A DNA stretch of 64,000 bases from assembly GCA_035491895.1 (NCBI GenBank), contig DATJJY010000016.1, forward strand, positions 35,497-99,496. Direction: 5' to 3'. The notes below the pieces were generated by a model. It did not search any database. It saw only the letters and a list, made by a program, of their open reading frames with translations, and had not been told where the DNA came from. The DNA is from DASTHG01 sp035491895. GTDB lineage: Bacteria; Gemmatimonadota; Gemmatimonadetes; Gemmatimonadales; GWC2-71-9. This document shows, in pieces, positions 52,832 through 61,575 of the stretch (position 1 is the stretch's first letter; the number at the start of each line of letters is the position of its first letter). A program made the position numbers and the translations under genes.

Positions 52832-54381
52832 CCGGCGACCGGCAGGTAGACCTTGAACGTCGTGCCGACGCCGACCTGCGATTCCACCTCGATACGCCCG
52901 CTGTGGTCCTGGACGATCCCGTACACGATCGAGAGGCCGAGCCCGGTACCGCGCCCCGGCCCCTTGGTCGTGTAGAACGGCTCGAAGATCTTCGACAATT
53001 CTTCCTTCCGGATCCCGCCGCCGGTGTCGATGAACTCGGCCAACAGCTCGTCGGGGCGCCCGGGGCTCCGGGCGGTGCGCACGGTGAGCGTGCCGCGCGA
53101 ATTCATCGCGTCCATCGCGTTCAGCATCAGCGCCATGAACGCCTGGATGATCCGCTCGCGGTCCACCACGACCCGGGGGAGACCGCCCACCAGCTGGCGA
53201 TGCACGCTGAGCCGCTTGAAGCGATCGTGATGTTTCAGGAGGAACAACGTCTGCTCGATGATCTGGTTGATGTCGGACTGGCGCTTTTCGCCCGTCTTGG
53301 GCCGCGCCAGATCGAGCAGCCCGTCGACGATGCGCCGGCAGCGCTGCACTTCGGTGTCGATGATGTTGAGGTATTCCTCGAACGGTCCCCGCGACCCCTC
53401 GGCGAGGTCCTCGACGCGGTGGCTCAGCGCCTCGGCGCAGGCGAGGATCGTGGCGAGGGGATTGTTGATCTCGTGCATCACGCCCGCCGCGAGCTGTCCC
53501 ACCGCGGCGAGCTTCTCGGTCTGCCCCAGGCGCTGCTGCGCGATGCGCCACTCGGTGACGTCCTCGGCGATCGTGATGACGTGGGTGATGTGGACGTCGT
53601 CGAGCCGCATGGGAATCTTGGAAACGCGGAAAAAGCGCGACTCGCCGCTCGCGGTCGACTCCATTTCCATCTGCTGGATCTCGCCCGTGTCGAAGACGCG
53701 GTCGAATTCGCGGCGCAGCAGCTCGCGCGGCTGCCGGTCCAGCACGCCGAAGATCTCGCGCCCGACCGCATCGCCGCGGGCGACTCCGAGCGTTCCCGCT
53801 TCACGCTGGCGGTTCCAGGCGCGGATCATGTAGTCGCGGTCGATGACGTACAGACCGACCGGCAGCGAATCGATGATGCGGGCCACGAAATTGCGTTGCG
53901 ACTCCGCTTCGCGGGCCGAGAGCGCGACTTCGGAGGCGAGGTCCTGCGACAGCTCATTGGCCGCGATGATCGGGGCGAGAATGCGGGCGACCACGCGCCC
54001 GATGTCGACGATCTGGACGTCCGAGCGCCGGCCGTCGGTGCGCAGCTCGAGTGCACCGAGCCCCTGCTCCTCGAAGACGAGCGGGAACCGCAGTCGCATC
54101 CCGCCGCCCGCGATGCGCTCGCGCTCGGGTTCCCGCTTGAACCACTCGGATGTCGGAAGAAACTTCGCGGCGGGATCGAACGAACGCGGGATCAGCTCAT
54201 AACCGGCCCGATCGGTGCGTCGGAGCCAGACACCGGCATCGACCAGATCGAGACCGCGGCGCAACACGACGACGACGCGGGAGAGAGCATCCTCGGTCAC
54301 GAGCCCCGCCGCGAAGACGGCGGCGACATCCGCGATTACGCGGAGCCCGGCGGGAGACGACTCGACCGTCGACTCTGGCAT
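52828..54381 (-). CDS. Cytoplasmic PAS-type sensor histidine kinase (NtrB-like)
   Basis: 517 residues from ATG 54381 (an ATG 33 bp upstream is possible). GAF-like domain (about 15-140), PAS domain (about 165-285, LPVGLYVIDRDYMIRAWNRQ), then phospho-acceptor His303 in GVMHEINNPLATI and an NtrB-type ATPase (FIDTGGGIRKEELSKIFEPF, GTGLGLSIVYGIVQDHSG). No transmembrane helix. Signal unknown. Confidence 0.93.
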   Translation of the reverse strand: MPESTVESSPAGLRVIADVAAVFAAGLVTEDALSRVVVVLRRGLDLVDAGVWLRRTDRAGYELIPRSFDPAAKFLPTSEWFKREPERERIAGGGMRLRFPLVFEEQGLGALELRTDGRRSDVQIVDIGRVVARILAPIIAANELSQDLASEVALSAREAESQRNFVARIIDSLPVGLYVIDRDYMIRAWNRQREAGTLGVARGDAVGREIFGVLDRQPRELLRREFDRVFDTGEIQQMEMESTASGESRFFRVSKIPMRLDDVHITHVITIAEDVTEWRIAQQRLGQTEKLAAVGQLAAGVMHEINNPLATILACAEALSHRVEDLAEGSRGPFEEYLNIIDTEVQRCRRIVDGLLDLARPKTGEKRQSDINQIIEQTLFLLKHHDRFKRLSVHRQLVGGLPRVVVDRERIIQAFMALMLNAMDAMNSRGTLTVRTARSPGRPDELLAEFIDTGGGIRKEELSKIFEPFYTTKGPGRGTGLGLSIVYGIVQDHSGRIEVESQVGVGTTFKVYLPVAG

Positions 54382-54394
54382 CGCTCGAGCTAAC

Positions 54395-54961
54395 CTAGGG
54401 ACCGCCCCTCTCATGCGCCAGCGGGACTTCGTAGCGGGCGCTCAAGAACGCGTGGGCATGCCACGTTCCGCCTCCCGAGAACCACGCCGGCCCGCCCAGC
54501 AGCACGAACTGGCCGCCGCCCGACTGTCCTACCCGGATCCCGGGCAGCGCGGCGAGTGAGAGCGATCGCGCAACCCAAGGGCTCGGCGCGTGTGCCGCCA
54601 GGTATCCCGCGGCCTCGAGCGTGAGGTCGAGCGCCACGACGGTCGGGTTCTGATCCTGTCCGATGTCGAACAGCCCGATCCGGCCGCTCCGCACCGCCAG
54701 AGCCCCCGCTCCGAGGAATCCGCGCGACCCGCCGATGATTGCGCCCTGGTCCCCGAACCAGCCGACGCGCACGGTGCCGGAGACGTAGCGCACGGCCCCT
54801 AGCCCCGTGTGCGCGACGAGCCCCGCCTCGAGAGCTTCGATCTGCCAGTTGCTGCCGAGCGTTCCCGAGTACCCGATTGTAAACGCCGCCTGCGCGCACA
54901 CCGGGACGGGAATGGTCCATACGAAGAGCGCCCCGAGCACCGGCGCAATGGCTCGCCGCAC
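54395..54961 (-). CDS. Secreted or outer-membrane protein, unknown
   Basis: 188 residues. Signal peptide MRRAIAPVLGALFVWTIPVP (cleavage after CAQA). The mature part is Gly-rich with alternating strands (GGSRGFLGAGALAVRSGRIG, GGGTWHAHAFLSARYEVPLA) and ends like a beta-barrel. No enzyme motif. It ends 14 bp before the preferred kinase start. Confidence 0.72.
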   Translation of the reverse strand: MRRAIAPVLGALFVWTIPVPVCAQAAFTIGYSGTLGSNWQIEALEAGLVAHTGLGAVRYVSGTVRVGWFGDQGAIIGGSRGFLGAGALAVRSGRIGLFDIGQDQNPTVVALDLTLEAAGYLAAHAPSPWVARSLSLAALPGIRVGQSGGGQFVLLGGPAWFSGGGTWHAHAFLSARYEVPLAHERGGP

Positions 54962-55061
54962 GTTTTCTCTCCTCCGGATTCGACTGTCGCTGCTGTCGCG
55001 TGAGTCCAGTTGCTACCCCTGCAAGAGCTTCCGTTCCGCCAGTCCATCCGACGAGCCCGGG

Positions 55062-55904
55062 CTAGCGAACGCGTGTCAGCTGGATGCCACGCACGAAGTA
55101 CCGCTGTGTCAAGATAAAGAGGATCGCGAGCGGCAGAACGGCCGTCACGGCGGCGGCCATCTGAAAGGGCCAGTTGGAATCGTACAGAGTATGGAAGGAG
55201 GCGATTCCTACTTCCACCACCTGCATCCTGACCGAGCGGGTTACCACCAGTGGCCAGAGGAAGCTCTTCCATTGGTCGACGAACCCGAACACGGCGACAA
55301 TGGCCAGCGCCGGCTTGGAGAGCGGGAGCACGACCTTCCAGAAGACCTGCCACTCCCCCGCCCCATCGAGACGGGCGGCATCCTCGAGCTCGCGCGGCAG
55401 CGTGAGAAAGAACTGCCGCAGGAGAAAGATTCCCCAGACGGTGACCAGCTCCGTCGTGATGAGACCGGCATAGCTGTCCACCCACCCGAGCGCGTTCACG
55501 ATCAGGAAGCGCGGGATCAGGAGCACCACCGCCGGCACCATCAACACCGACAAGAACAGGAGAAACACCCGGTCCCGCCCCGGAAACCGCAGCCGGGCGA
55601 ACGCGTAGGCCGCGGTCGCGCTCGTGAGCAGCTGCCCGGCCACCACGCCGAGGGAGACGATTCCCGAATTGAGAAAGAACCGCCAGAACGGCAGCGCGGT
55701 CAACGCCGCCGCATAATTGCCGAACTGCGGATGCACCGGCAGCAGCGCGGGCGGCGTGCGCAGCACCTCGAATTCGTCCATCAGCGATGTGGTGATCATA
55801 TAGAGAAACGGCAGCACCATCGTCGCGCCGAGCAGGACCAATAACCCGAGTCCCAGTCCCCGCCCCGTCCCCCGGGTCGCGCGCGCGAGCCACCGCTCAG
55901 ACAT
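55062..55904 (-). CDS. Carbohydrate ABC transporter permease (MalG-type)
   Basis: 280 residues, six helices. The EAA loop reads EDAARLDGAGEWQVFWKVVL and contacts the ATPase. Start ATG 55904 (MSERWLARATRG) overlaps the preceding permease by 8 bp; the longer frame is shadow. Forms the membrane channel with the MalF-type permease. Confidence 0.94.
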   Translation of the reverse strand: MSERWLARATRGTGRGLGLGLLVLLGATMVLPFLYMITTSLMDEFEVLRTPPALLPVHPQFGNYAAALTALPFWRFFLNSGIVSLGVVAGQLLTSATAAYAFARLRFPGRDRVFLLFLSVLMVPAVVLLIPRFLIVNALGWVDSYAGLITTELVTVWGIFLLRQFFLTLPRELEDAARLDGAGEWQVFWKVVLPLSKPALAIVAVFGFVDQWKSFLWPLVVTRSVRMQVVEVGIASFHTLYDSNWPFQMAAAVTAVLPLAILFILTQRYFVRGIQLTRVR

Positions 55905-57705
55905 ACTCGACCCGCCGGCCCAGCAGCCGGAACTGGATCCACGTCGCCGCGAAGAGCAGCACAAACAGCACGAGCGAGAGGGCGCTCGCGCCGCCGAACT
56001 GCAGGAACTCCCAGGCCATCTGGTAGATCCGGAAGACGATCATGTCGGTGGCATGCAGCGGACCGCCGCCGGTCAGGATGTACACGAGGGTGAAGACCTG
56101 GAAGGAGGCGATGATTCCCGTGACCAGCACGAAGAGCGTCACCGGCCGCAGCAGCGGAAACGTGACGTGCCAGAAGCGCTGCCAGGCATTCGCTCCGTCC
56201 ACGCGGGCGGCGTCAACGTAATCCTGCGGAATCGCCTGCAGGCCGGCGAGAAAGAGGAGCATCTGATATCCGACCTGCAGCCAGACCGAAACGATCATCA
56301 CCGCCAGCAATGCCGTGCGGGGATCGCCCAGCCAGTCCACCGGCTCCCACCCGAACGAGCGGACCACCCAATTGAAGAGTCCGAATTCGGGGTGATACAA
56401 CCACTGCCACACGAGCGCGACCGCCACCACCGACGACGCGTAGGGCAGGAAGAACACCAGGCGGCCGAGCATCGCACCGTTGGTGCGCCCTCGCAGCAGC
56501 AACGCGATCGTGAGGGCGATCGCCATCGCGACCGGAACGTGCAGCGTATACAGCAGCGTATTGCGCACCGACACCCACACGAGCGGGTCGTGTGCCAGGG
56601 TCGCGAAGTTGTCCAACCCCACGAACGGCTGCACCGGCTCGAGCGGACTCCAGCGGTGCACCGACAGATAGAGCGCGAACAGCATCGGGACGAGAGAGAA
56701 CGCGGCGAGATGCAGCGACGCCGGCGCCAGGAACCCCCACGCGGTGAGCGTCTCGTGGAAGGACCGCGGATGCGCGCGGGCGCGCGCGAGCCATTCGATC
56801 AGCCACACGCCGATCGGTCCCAGCAGGGCGAGCCCCACCGTGATCACCAGCCAGCCGCCGGCGTTCGCCTCCCTGGGAAGGACGGACAGCGTCAACCACC
56901 GGCCTGGGCCGAGCGCCGCCATCACCTGGGCGCGCGGAACACCGTTGACCACGATCCGCCGGATCTCCGTGCTCCCCGAGTCCGGCAGGATTTCGGCGCC
57001 GCGCGCCAGTGGTGCGAGTCGCTGGGCCGTCGTGACGGCGCCGGTCCAGTAGAGTCGCGACGATGCCTCGGCGAGCAGCAGCCGCGTCCGCGACAGCCAG
57101 CGGTCCGTCGCCGCGGCCTCGCCGGCCACAACTCGGGAGTACGCCGCCGCGCCGACGAGCACCGCGCCGAGCACACCGGCCGCCAACGCGGATCGCCTGA
57201 GCCCCGCGACCACGGCCCCCGCGGCGGCAAGCACGAGCACCAGTACGAATCCCCATCCACCGAGGACCGCGTCGTTCGTCGCGACGACGCGGACGGCCAC
57301 GGCGCCGACAGCGTCCCAGTCATCCTTGTCTTTCAACGGGACGATCACTTCGCCGCTCGACCGCAAGGGCACCTCGCGCTCCCGCAGCTCGTCGAACGTC
57401 GCCTGCGGCAGCGGCGTCGCCGTCGCGTGCACCAGCGGGGCCGTGCCGTGATAGACCTCGACCACCCCCACCCACCCCGGCAGCGTGCCGATGCCGCGTG
57501 CCTGGGCCAGGAGCTGCACCAGCTGGTAGGTGGAGGTGTGCGGCTCGGTCGGCGTGACGAGGGCGAGGTACGCCGCGGCGCTCCGGGCGGAGCGCTGCGC
57601 CGTCGCGATTTCCGCGCGATGCGTCGCGATCCCGGCCGCGATGAGGGCCGCGAGTCCGGCGACTCCCATGACCGCCGCGCCGGCGATGCGCCGTCCCAGC
57701 ATCAT
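55897..57705 (-). CDS. MalF-type permease with a large N-terminal sensor-like extension
   Basis: 602 residues, about twice the normal permease. Residues about 320-602 are a normal MalF-like permease with six helices and EAA loop DAARVDGANAWQRFWHVTFP. Ahead of it are an N-terminal helix (10-28), a periplasmic-looking segment with MVGVVEVYHGTA-like strands, helices near 150-190, a second extracytoplasmic segment (about 195-290), and a helix near 295. This layout resembles a receptor sensor domain fused to a transporter. Start overlaps the binding-protein stop (ATGATG). Confidence 0.88.
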   Translation of the reverse strand: MMLGRRIAGAAVMGVAGLAALIAAGIATHRAEIATAQRSARSAAAYLALVTPTEPHTSTYQLVQLLAQARGIGTLPGWVGVVEVYHGTAPLVHATATPLPQATFDELREREVPLRSSGEVIVPLKDKDDWDAVGAVAVRVVATNDAVLGGWGFVLVLVLAAAGAVVAGLRRSALAAGVLGAVLVGAAAYSRVVAGEAAATDRWLSRTRLLLAEASSRLYWTGAVTTAQRLAPLARGAEILPDSGSTEIRRIVVNGVPRAQVMAALGPGRWLTLSVLPREANAGGWLVITVGLALLGPIGVWLIEWLARARAHPRSFHETLTAWGFLAPASLHLAAFSLVPMLFALYLSVHRWSPLEPVQPFVGLDNFATLAHDPLVWVSVRNTLLYTLHVPVAMAIALTIALLLRGRTNGAMLGRLVFFLPYASSVVAVALVWQWLYHPEFGLFNWVVRSFGWEPVDWLGDPRTALLAVMIVSVWLQVGYQMLLFLAGLQAIPQDYVDAARVDGANAWQRFWHVTFPLLRPVTLFVLVTGIIASFQVFTLVYILTGGGPLHATDMIVFRIYQMAWEFLQFGGASALSLVLFVLLFAATWIQFRLLGRRVEYV

Positions 57706-58958
57706 CGTGGATCGGCCGCGACGAGCAGCGAATCGATCCGGCGGGCCATGTCGTGCGCGGCCACGGCGGGATCGACGTGCTGCAGTACGATGCGATCCAT
57801 CATCTCCGGCAAGGCCGCTTCGATCTCGCGCCAGCCCCCGATGCGCGCGCCCCACGGCATGCGCGCGTGGTGGGTCGCGCGCACGAACACCGGCTCCCAT
57901 CCCGTCGTGTCGAGGATGGCGACGGTTTGGGCCGAAGCCGTCAGGCTCGGCAGCTCGAGACCGGAGGTGAGGCGGATCGCCTCGGCGAGTGAATCGGCGA
58001 GATAAACCGCCAGCTGCACCGAGAGCTTACGGTGCGTCGCGTCGGCCGGCACCGCGAGCCCCGAGGCGTAGACGACGGTCTGCGGCGCTGACCCGGCGCG
58101 GTGGGGAATCTCGACGAAGCCGACCCGCAATCGTCCGTCGTCGACGTACGGCCGCAGCGTCGGGATCCAGAAGTGGCCCGTCGTCAGCATCGCCACCCTG
58201 CCCGAGTAAAACAGGCGAAGGTTGTCCTCCGCGCGGGGCGAAATGCTGTCGTCGGTCACCCAGCCGGTGAGCCAACGGATCGCAGTGATGCTCGGTGGAC
58301 TGTCGAGACAGCCCGTCGATCGCGTGCCGTCGACGCAGAGGACGTCGCCGCCGCCGGACCAGAGCCACGGCATCCACAGCATCGCGCGACGATCGAACGC
58401 GGTACCCCACTGATCGACCCGGCCGTCTCCATCGGTATCGCGCGTCAGTACCCGGGCGACGCGCCGGAACTCGTCCCACGTCCAGTCGCTCGACGGATAC
58501 GGCAGCGCGGCGCGGTCGAAGAGGTCCTTGTTGTAGACGATGACCATCGGCGTGTACCCCTGGGGCAGGGCGTACACCGCGCCGCCGCGCCGGAACATGC
58601 CGAGCACGGTGCTGTCGTAGCGCGCCGGATCGACACCGAGACGGGCCAGGTAGGGCGCCAGGTCGATCACCACACCGCGATCGACGAAGGCGGGGATGTC
58701 GCTGTTGTCGATCTGAAATACGTCCGGCGGGTGTCCCGCCGCGATCGACGTGAGGATCCGCTCTCGATATTGCCCCTGTCCCGTCCCGGCACTCTGCTGC
58801 CGCACCACGACGCCCGGATGCGCCGCTGCGAAAGGCGCGAGCGCCCGATCTTCGATTGCCGCCTCCCGATAGTCGGCCCAGTTGGCCAGGGCGAGGACGG
58901 TGTCCCTCCGGCACGCCAGGAGGAGCAGCAGGCCGGCGCAAGCGGTCCAGCGCGTCAT
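57702..58958 (-). CDS. Carbohydrate ABC transporter substrate-binding lipoprotein
   Basis: 418 residues. Lipobox GLLLLLACR with Cys16. The family-1 solute-binding fold appears as ALANWADYREAAIEDRALAP, HPPDVFQIDNSDIPAFVDRG and YALPQGYTPMVIVYNKDLFD. Captures a sugar in the periplasm and delivers it to the two permeases. Start overlaps the ATPase stop (ATGA). The ligand is unknown; alpha-glucosides or trehalose are plausible beside the hydrolase at 61556. Confidence 0.93.
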   Translation of the reverse strand: MTRWTACAGLLLLLACRRDTVLALANWADYREAAIEDRALAPFAAAHPGVVVRQQSAGTGQGQYRERILTSIAAGHPPDVFQIDNSDIPAFVDRGVVIDLAPYLARLGVDPARYDSTVLGMFRRGGAVYALPQGYTPMVIVYNKDLFDRAALPYPSSDWTWDEFRRVARVLTRDTDGDGRVDQWGTAFDRRAMLWMPWLWSGGGDVLCVDGTRSTGCLDSPPSITAIRWLTGWVTDDSISPRAEDNLRLFYSGRVAMLTTGHFWIPTLRPYVDDGRLRVGFVEIPHRAGSAPQTVVYASGLAVPADATHRKLSVQLAVYLADSLAEAIRLTSGLELPSLTASAQTVAILDTTGWEPVFVRATHHARMPWGARIGGWREIEAALPEMMDRIVLQHVDPAVAAHDMARRIDSLLVAADPR

Positions 58959-60013
58959 CCGAGCCGGGCGCCGGTCGCGTCGAAGAGGTGGAGCTGATTG
59001 GGATCGATGCGAACGCCGACCCGGTCCCCGGCGCGGATCAGGGGGATCCCCTGCACCTTCGCCACCAGCGCGGCACCACCGGCGTCGAGGTGCACCAGGG
59101 TATCGCTGCCGAGCGGCTCGACGACCCGCACTTCGGCGTCGCCGAGGCCCACACCAGGCAGCTCGATCTCGACGTGCTCGGGCCGGACGCCGAGCAGCAC
59201 GTTGCCCGTGATGTTCATCGGGACCTTCAGCCGCAGCGAGCCGCACGCCAGCACGCGCTTGCGGTCCGCTTCCGGGACGGCGGAGAGCACGTTCATCCCC
59301 GGACTGCCGACGAACCCCGCCACGAAGGCGTCGGCGGGATTGGCATACACCTCCCCGGGCGTGCCCACCTGGCGCAGCCGCCCGCCCTGCAGGACGGCGA
59401 TGCGCTCCCCCATCGTCATCGCTTCGATCTGACCGTGCGTGACGTAGATCATTGTCGTCCCCAAGTCGCGATGCAGCTGCAACAGCTCGGCGCGCAGTCC
59501 GATGCGCTGCTGCGTATCGACGTTGGAGAGCGGCTCGTCGAACAAGAATACCTTCGGCTCGCGCACGATGGCCCGGCCCAACGCGACGCGCTGGCGCTGG
59601 CCACCCGACAGCTCGCCCGGACGGCGATCCAGCAGATCGCCGATCCCGAGTCGATCGGCGGCCTCGCGGACGCGTCGCTTCCGATCGGCCGCCGAGATGC
59701 GGCGCAACGAGAGCGGAAAGGCGATGTTGTCGCCCACCGTGAGGTGCGGGTAGAGCGAATAATTCTGGAACATCATCGCGACGTCCCGGTGGCCGGGAGA
59801 GAGCTGTGTGACATCGCGATCGCCGATCAGGATCTGCCCGGAGGTCGGCTCCTCGAGGCCGGCGATGCAGCGCAGCACGGTCGTCTTGCCGCACCCGGAG
59901 GGTCCCAGCAGCACGAGGAGCTCGCCGTCCTGAACCTCAAGCGACAGCTCCTGGAGGGCCGGTTTGCCGTTGTCGAATCGTTTGGTGAGGCTGCGCAGCG
60001 AAACGGATGCCAT
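58955..60013 (-). CDS. ABC transporter ATP-binding protein (MalK/UgpC-type)
   Basis: 352 residues. Walker A GPSGCGKTT (37-45), signature LSGGQ (135-139), Walker B VFLFDEPLSN and H-loop His193. The residue after His, usually Asp in THDQ, is Gly (THGQIEAMT). C-terminal OB-fold regulatory domain: LLGVRPEHVEIELPG. Powers the transporter encoded downstream and is the first gene of that operon. Confidence 0.94.
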   Translation of the reverse strand: MASVSLRSLTKRFDNGKPALQELSLEVQDGELLVLLGPSGCGKTTVLRCIAGLEEPTSGQILIGDRDVTQLSPGHRDVAMMFQNYSLYPHLTVGDNIAFPLSLRRISAADRKRRVREAADRLGIGDLLDRRPGELSGGQRQRVALGRAIVREPKVFLFDEPLSNVDTQQRIGLRAELLQLHRDLGTTMIYVTHGQIEAMTMGERIAVLQGGRLRQVGTPGEVYANPADAFVAGFVGSPGMNVLSAVPEADRKRVLACGSLRLKVPMNITGNVLLGVRPEHVEIELPGVGLGDAEVRVVEPLGSDTLVHLDAGGAALVAKVQGIPLIRAGDRVGVRIDPNQLHLFDATGARLG

Positions 60014-60073
60014 TTCGCTTATCGCTTGATCGCGCAGGCGATCGGCCGGCGAAGTCCGTGTCTTGGCATTGGG

Positions 60074-60125
60074 CGATAACCTACGGCGGGCTCCGAGCGC
60101 CGCGCCAGCAGCGATAATCCTACGG
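60074..60125. repeat. Two direct copies of CGATAA(T)CCTACGG
   Basis: CGATAACCTACGG (60074-60086) and CGATAATCCTACGG (60112-60125) lie in the 152-bp gap between the divergent ABC operon and the RCC1 gene. They could be operator half-sites; no clear promoter was found around them. Confidence 0.45.
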
Positions 60126-60165
60126 AGACGATGTGTCGGGTATTAGTTTCCTCGTGGAACTCTCC

Positions 60166-61575
60166 ATGCGCCCCGTCACGGTAATCACGCTCATCGCCCT
60201 GCTGGGGTGTGAAGGACCGTTCGTCCCGCCCACGGCGTATCCGCCGCCGCCGCCGGAGCCGGCGACTGTCCACGTGACCCCCGATTCAGCGACCGTCATC
60301 ACGGACGATACGCTGCGTCTCCTGGCCCAGGTACGCGATTCGGCCGGGAATCCGCTCCCCGGTGCCGCGCTGAGCTGGGTGTCGACCGACACGACCATCA
60401 TCGTCATCGTGAACGCGCTGGGGACGATCCGCGGGCTGCGTCCGGGATCGGCCACGATCCGCGCCTTTGCCGGCACCGTGGCCGGCGCCGTCACCGTGTT
60501 CGTCACGCCGATCGTGTACAACGCCTTCGCCGCGGGCGCCAACCATGTGTGCGCCGTGGCCAACAACCGGCACGCCTACTGCTGGGGAAAGAACCTCGAC
60601 GCCGAGATCGGCACCGGAAGCACGTCCTTCATCGAGCCCGTGCCGCGCCGCGTCGGCGTCGCGGTGGCCCTGCAGACCGTCTCGGCAGGCAGCGCGCACA
60701 GCTGCGCGGTCGATCTCGCCGGAGCCGCCTGGTGTTGGGGCCGCGAGACGAATGGACAGCTCGGTCGCGGCGGCGCGCCGAGCAACCCGGCCATACCGAT
60801 GGTCGTTGCCTCGAGCGCGCAATTCTCCCAGGTGGCGGCGGGAGGCTCGCACACCTGTGCCCTCGCCACGTCAGGAACCGCGCTTTGCTGGGGCGCAGGC
60901 GGCTCCGGCCAGCTGGGCGACGGCGCAGGCATGGATCGTTCGACACCCCAGGGAATCGCCAGCAGCGACGCCCACTGGCTCGTGATCAGCACGGGCGCGG
61001 TGCACACCTGCGCCGTCGCCGCCGACCAAACTGCCTGGTGCTGGGGCGGCAACTCCTCCGGCCAAATCGGCATTGCGTCGACGACCGACGCGATCTTCCC
61101 GTCGCCGATCATTTCCGGCAAGACGTTCACCACGATCTCCGCGGGAGGCAGCCATAGCTGCGCCGTCGACACCGCGGGGGCGGCGAGCTGTTGGGGCGCC
61201 AATTCCCGCGGACAAACGGGCACCGGTCTGCCCGACTCGCTCGTGCTGGTTCCCACGGCGGTGGCGGGCGGACTCGCGTTTCGCACGATCTCCGCCGGTG
61301 GGCAGCACGCCTGCGGCGTCACAACCGACAGCCTCGCCTACTGCTGGGGAGCCAACACCAGCGGCCAACTGGGAGACAGCTCGCAGCTCGATCGGCCGGC
61401 CCCCGTGCTGGTCAGCGGCGGCCTCCACTTCAGCGATGTGCGCGCGGGAGCGGCGTTCACGTGCGGATTGACGACCGGCCTCGTGCTGTACTGCTGGGGG
61501 GACGGGACGCAGGGTCAGCTGGGACGGTCGTTCATCTCCTCGAGCAGCGTCCCCGTCAAGGTCGCAGGCCAGTAA
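60166..61575 (+). CDS. RCC1-repeat beta-propeller lipoprotein with Ig-like domain
   Basis: 469 residues. Signal MRPVTVITLIALLGC with lipid Cys15. A Pro-rich spacer (PPPPPEP) and a bacterial Ig-like (Big_2) domain (about 35-115) come next. Then seven RCC1 repeats, each ending in a C-W-G-x5-GQ-x-G pattern, make a full seven-bladed propeller. Every repeat carries two cysteines about 11 residues apart, suggesting one disulfide per blade. Surface-exposed binding protein; ligand unknown. ATG 60166 is chosen at the signal peptide. Confidence 0.88.
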   Translation: MRPVTVITLIALLGCEGPFVPPTAYPPPPPEPATVHVTPDSATVITDDTLRLLAQVRDSAGNPLPGAALSWVSTDTTIIVIVNALGTIRGLRPGSATIRAFAGTVAGAVTVFVTPIVYNAFAAGANHVCAVANNRHAYCWGKNLDAEIGTGSTSFIEPVPRRVGVAVALQTVSAGSAHSCAVDLAGAAWCWGRETNGQLGRGGAPSNPAIPMVVASSAQFSQVAAGGSHTCALATSGTALCWGAGGSGQLGDGAGMDRSTPQGIASSDAHWLVISTGAVHTCAVAADQTAWCWGGNSSGQIGIASTTDAIFPSPIISGKTFTTISAGGSHSCAVDTAGAASCWGANSRGQTGTGLPDSLVLVPTAVAGGLAFRTISAGGQHACGVTTDSLAYCWGANTSGQLGDSSQLDRPAPVLVSGGLHFSDVRAGAAFTCGLTTGLVLYCWGDGTQGQLGRSFISSSSVPVKVAGQ

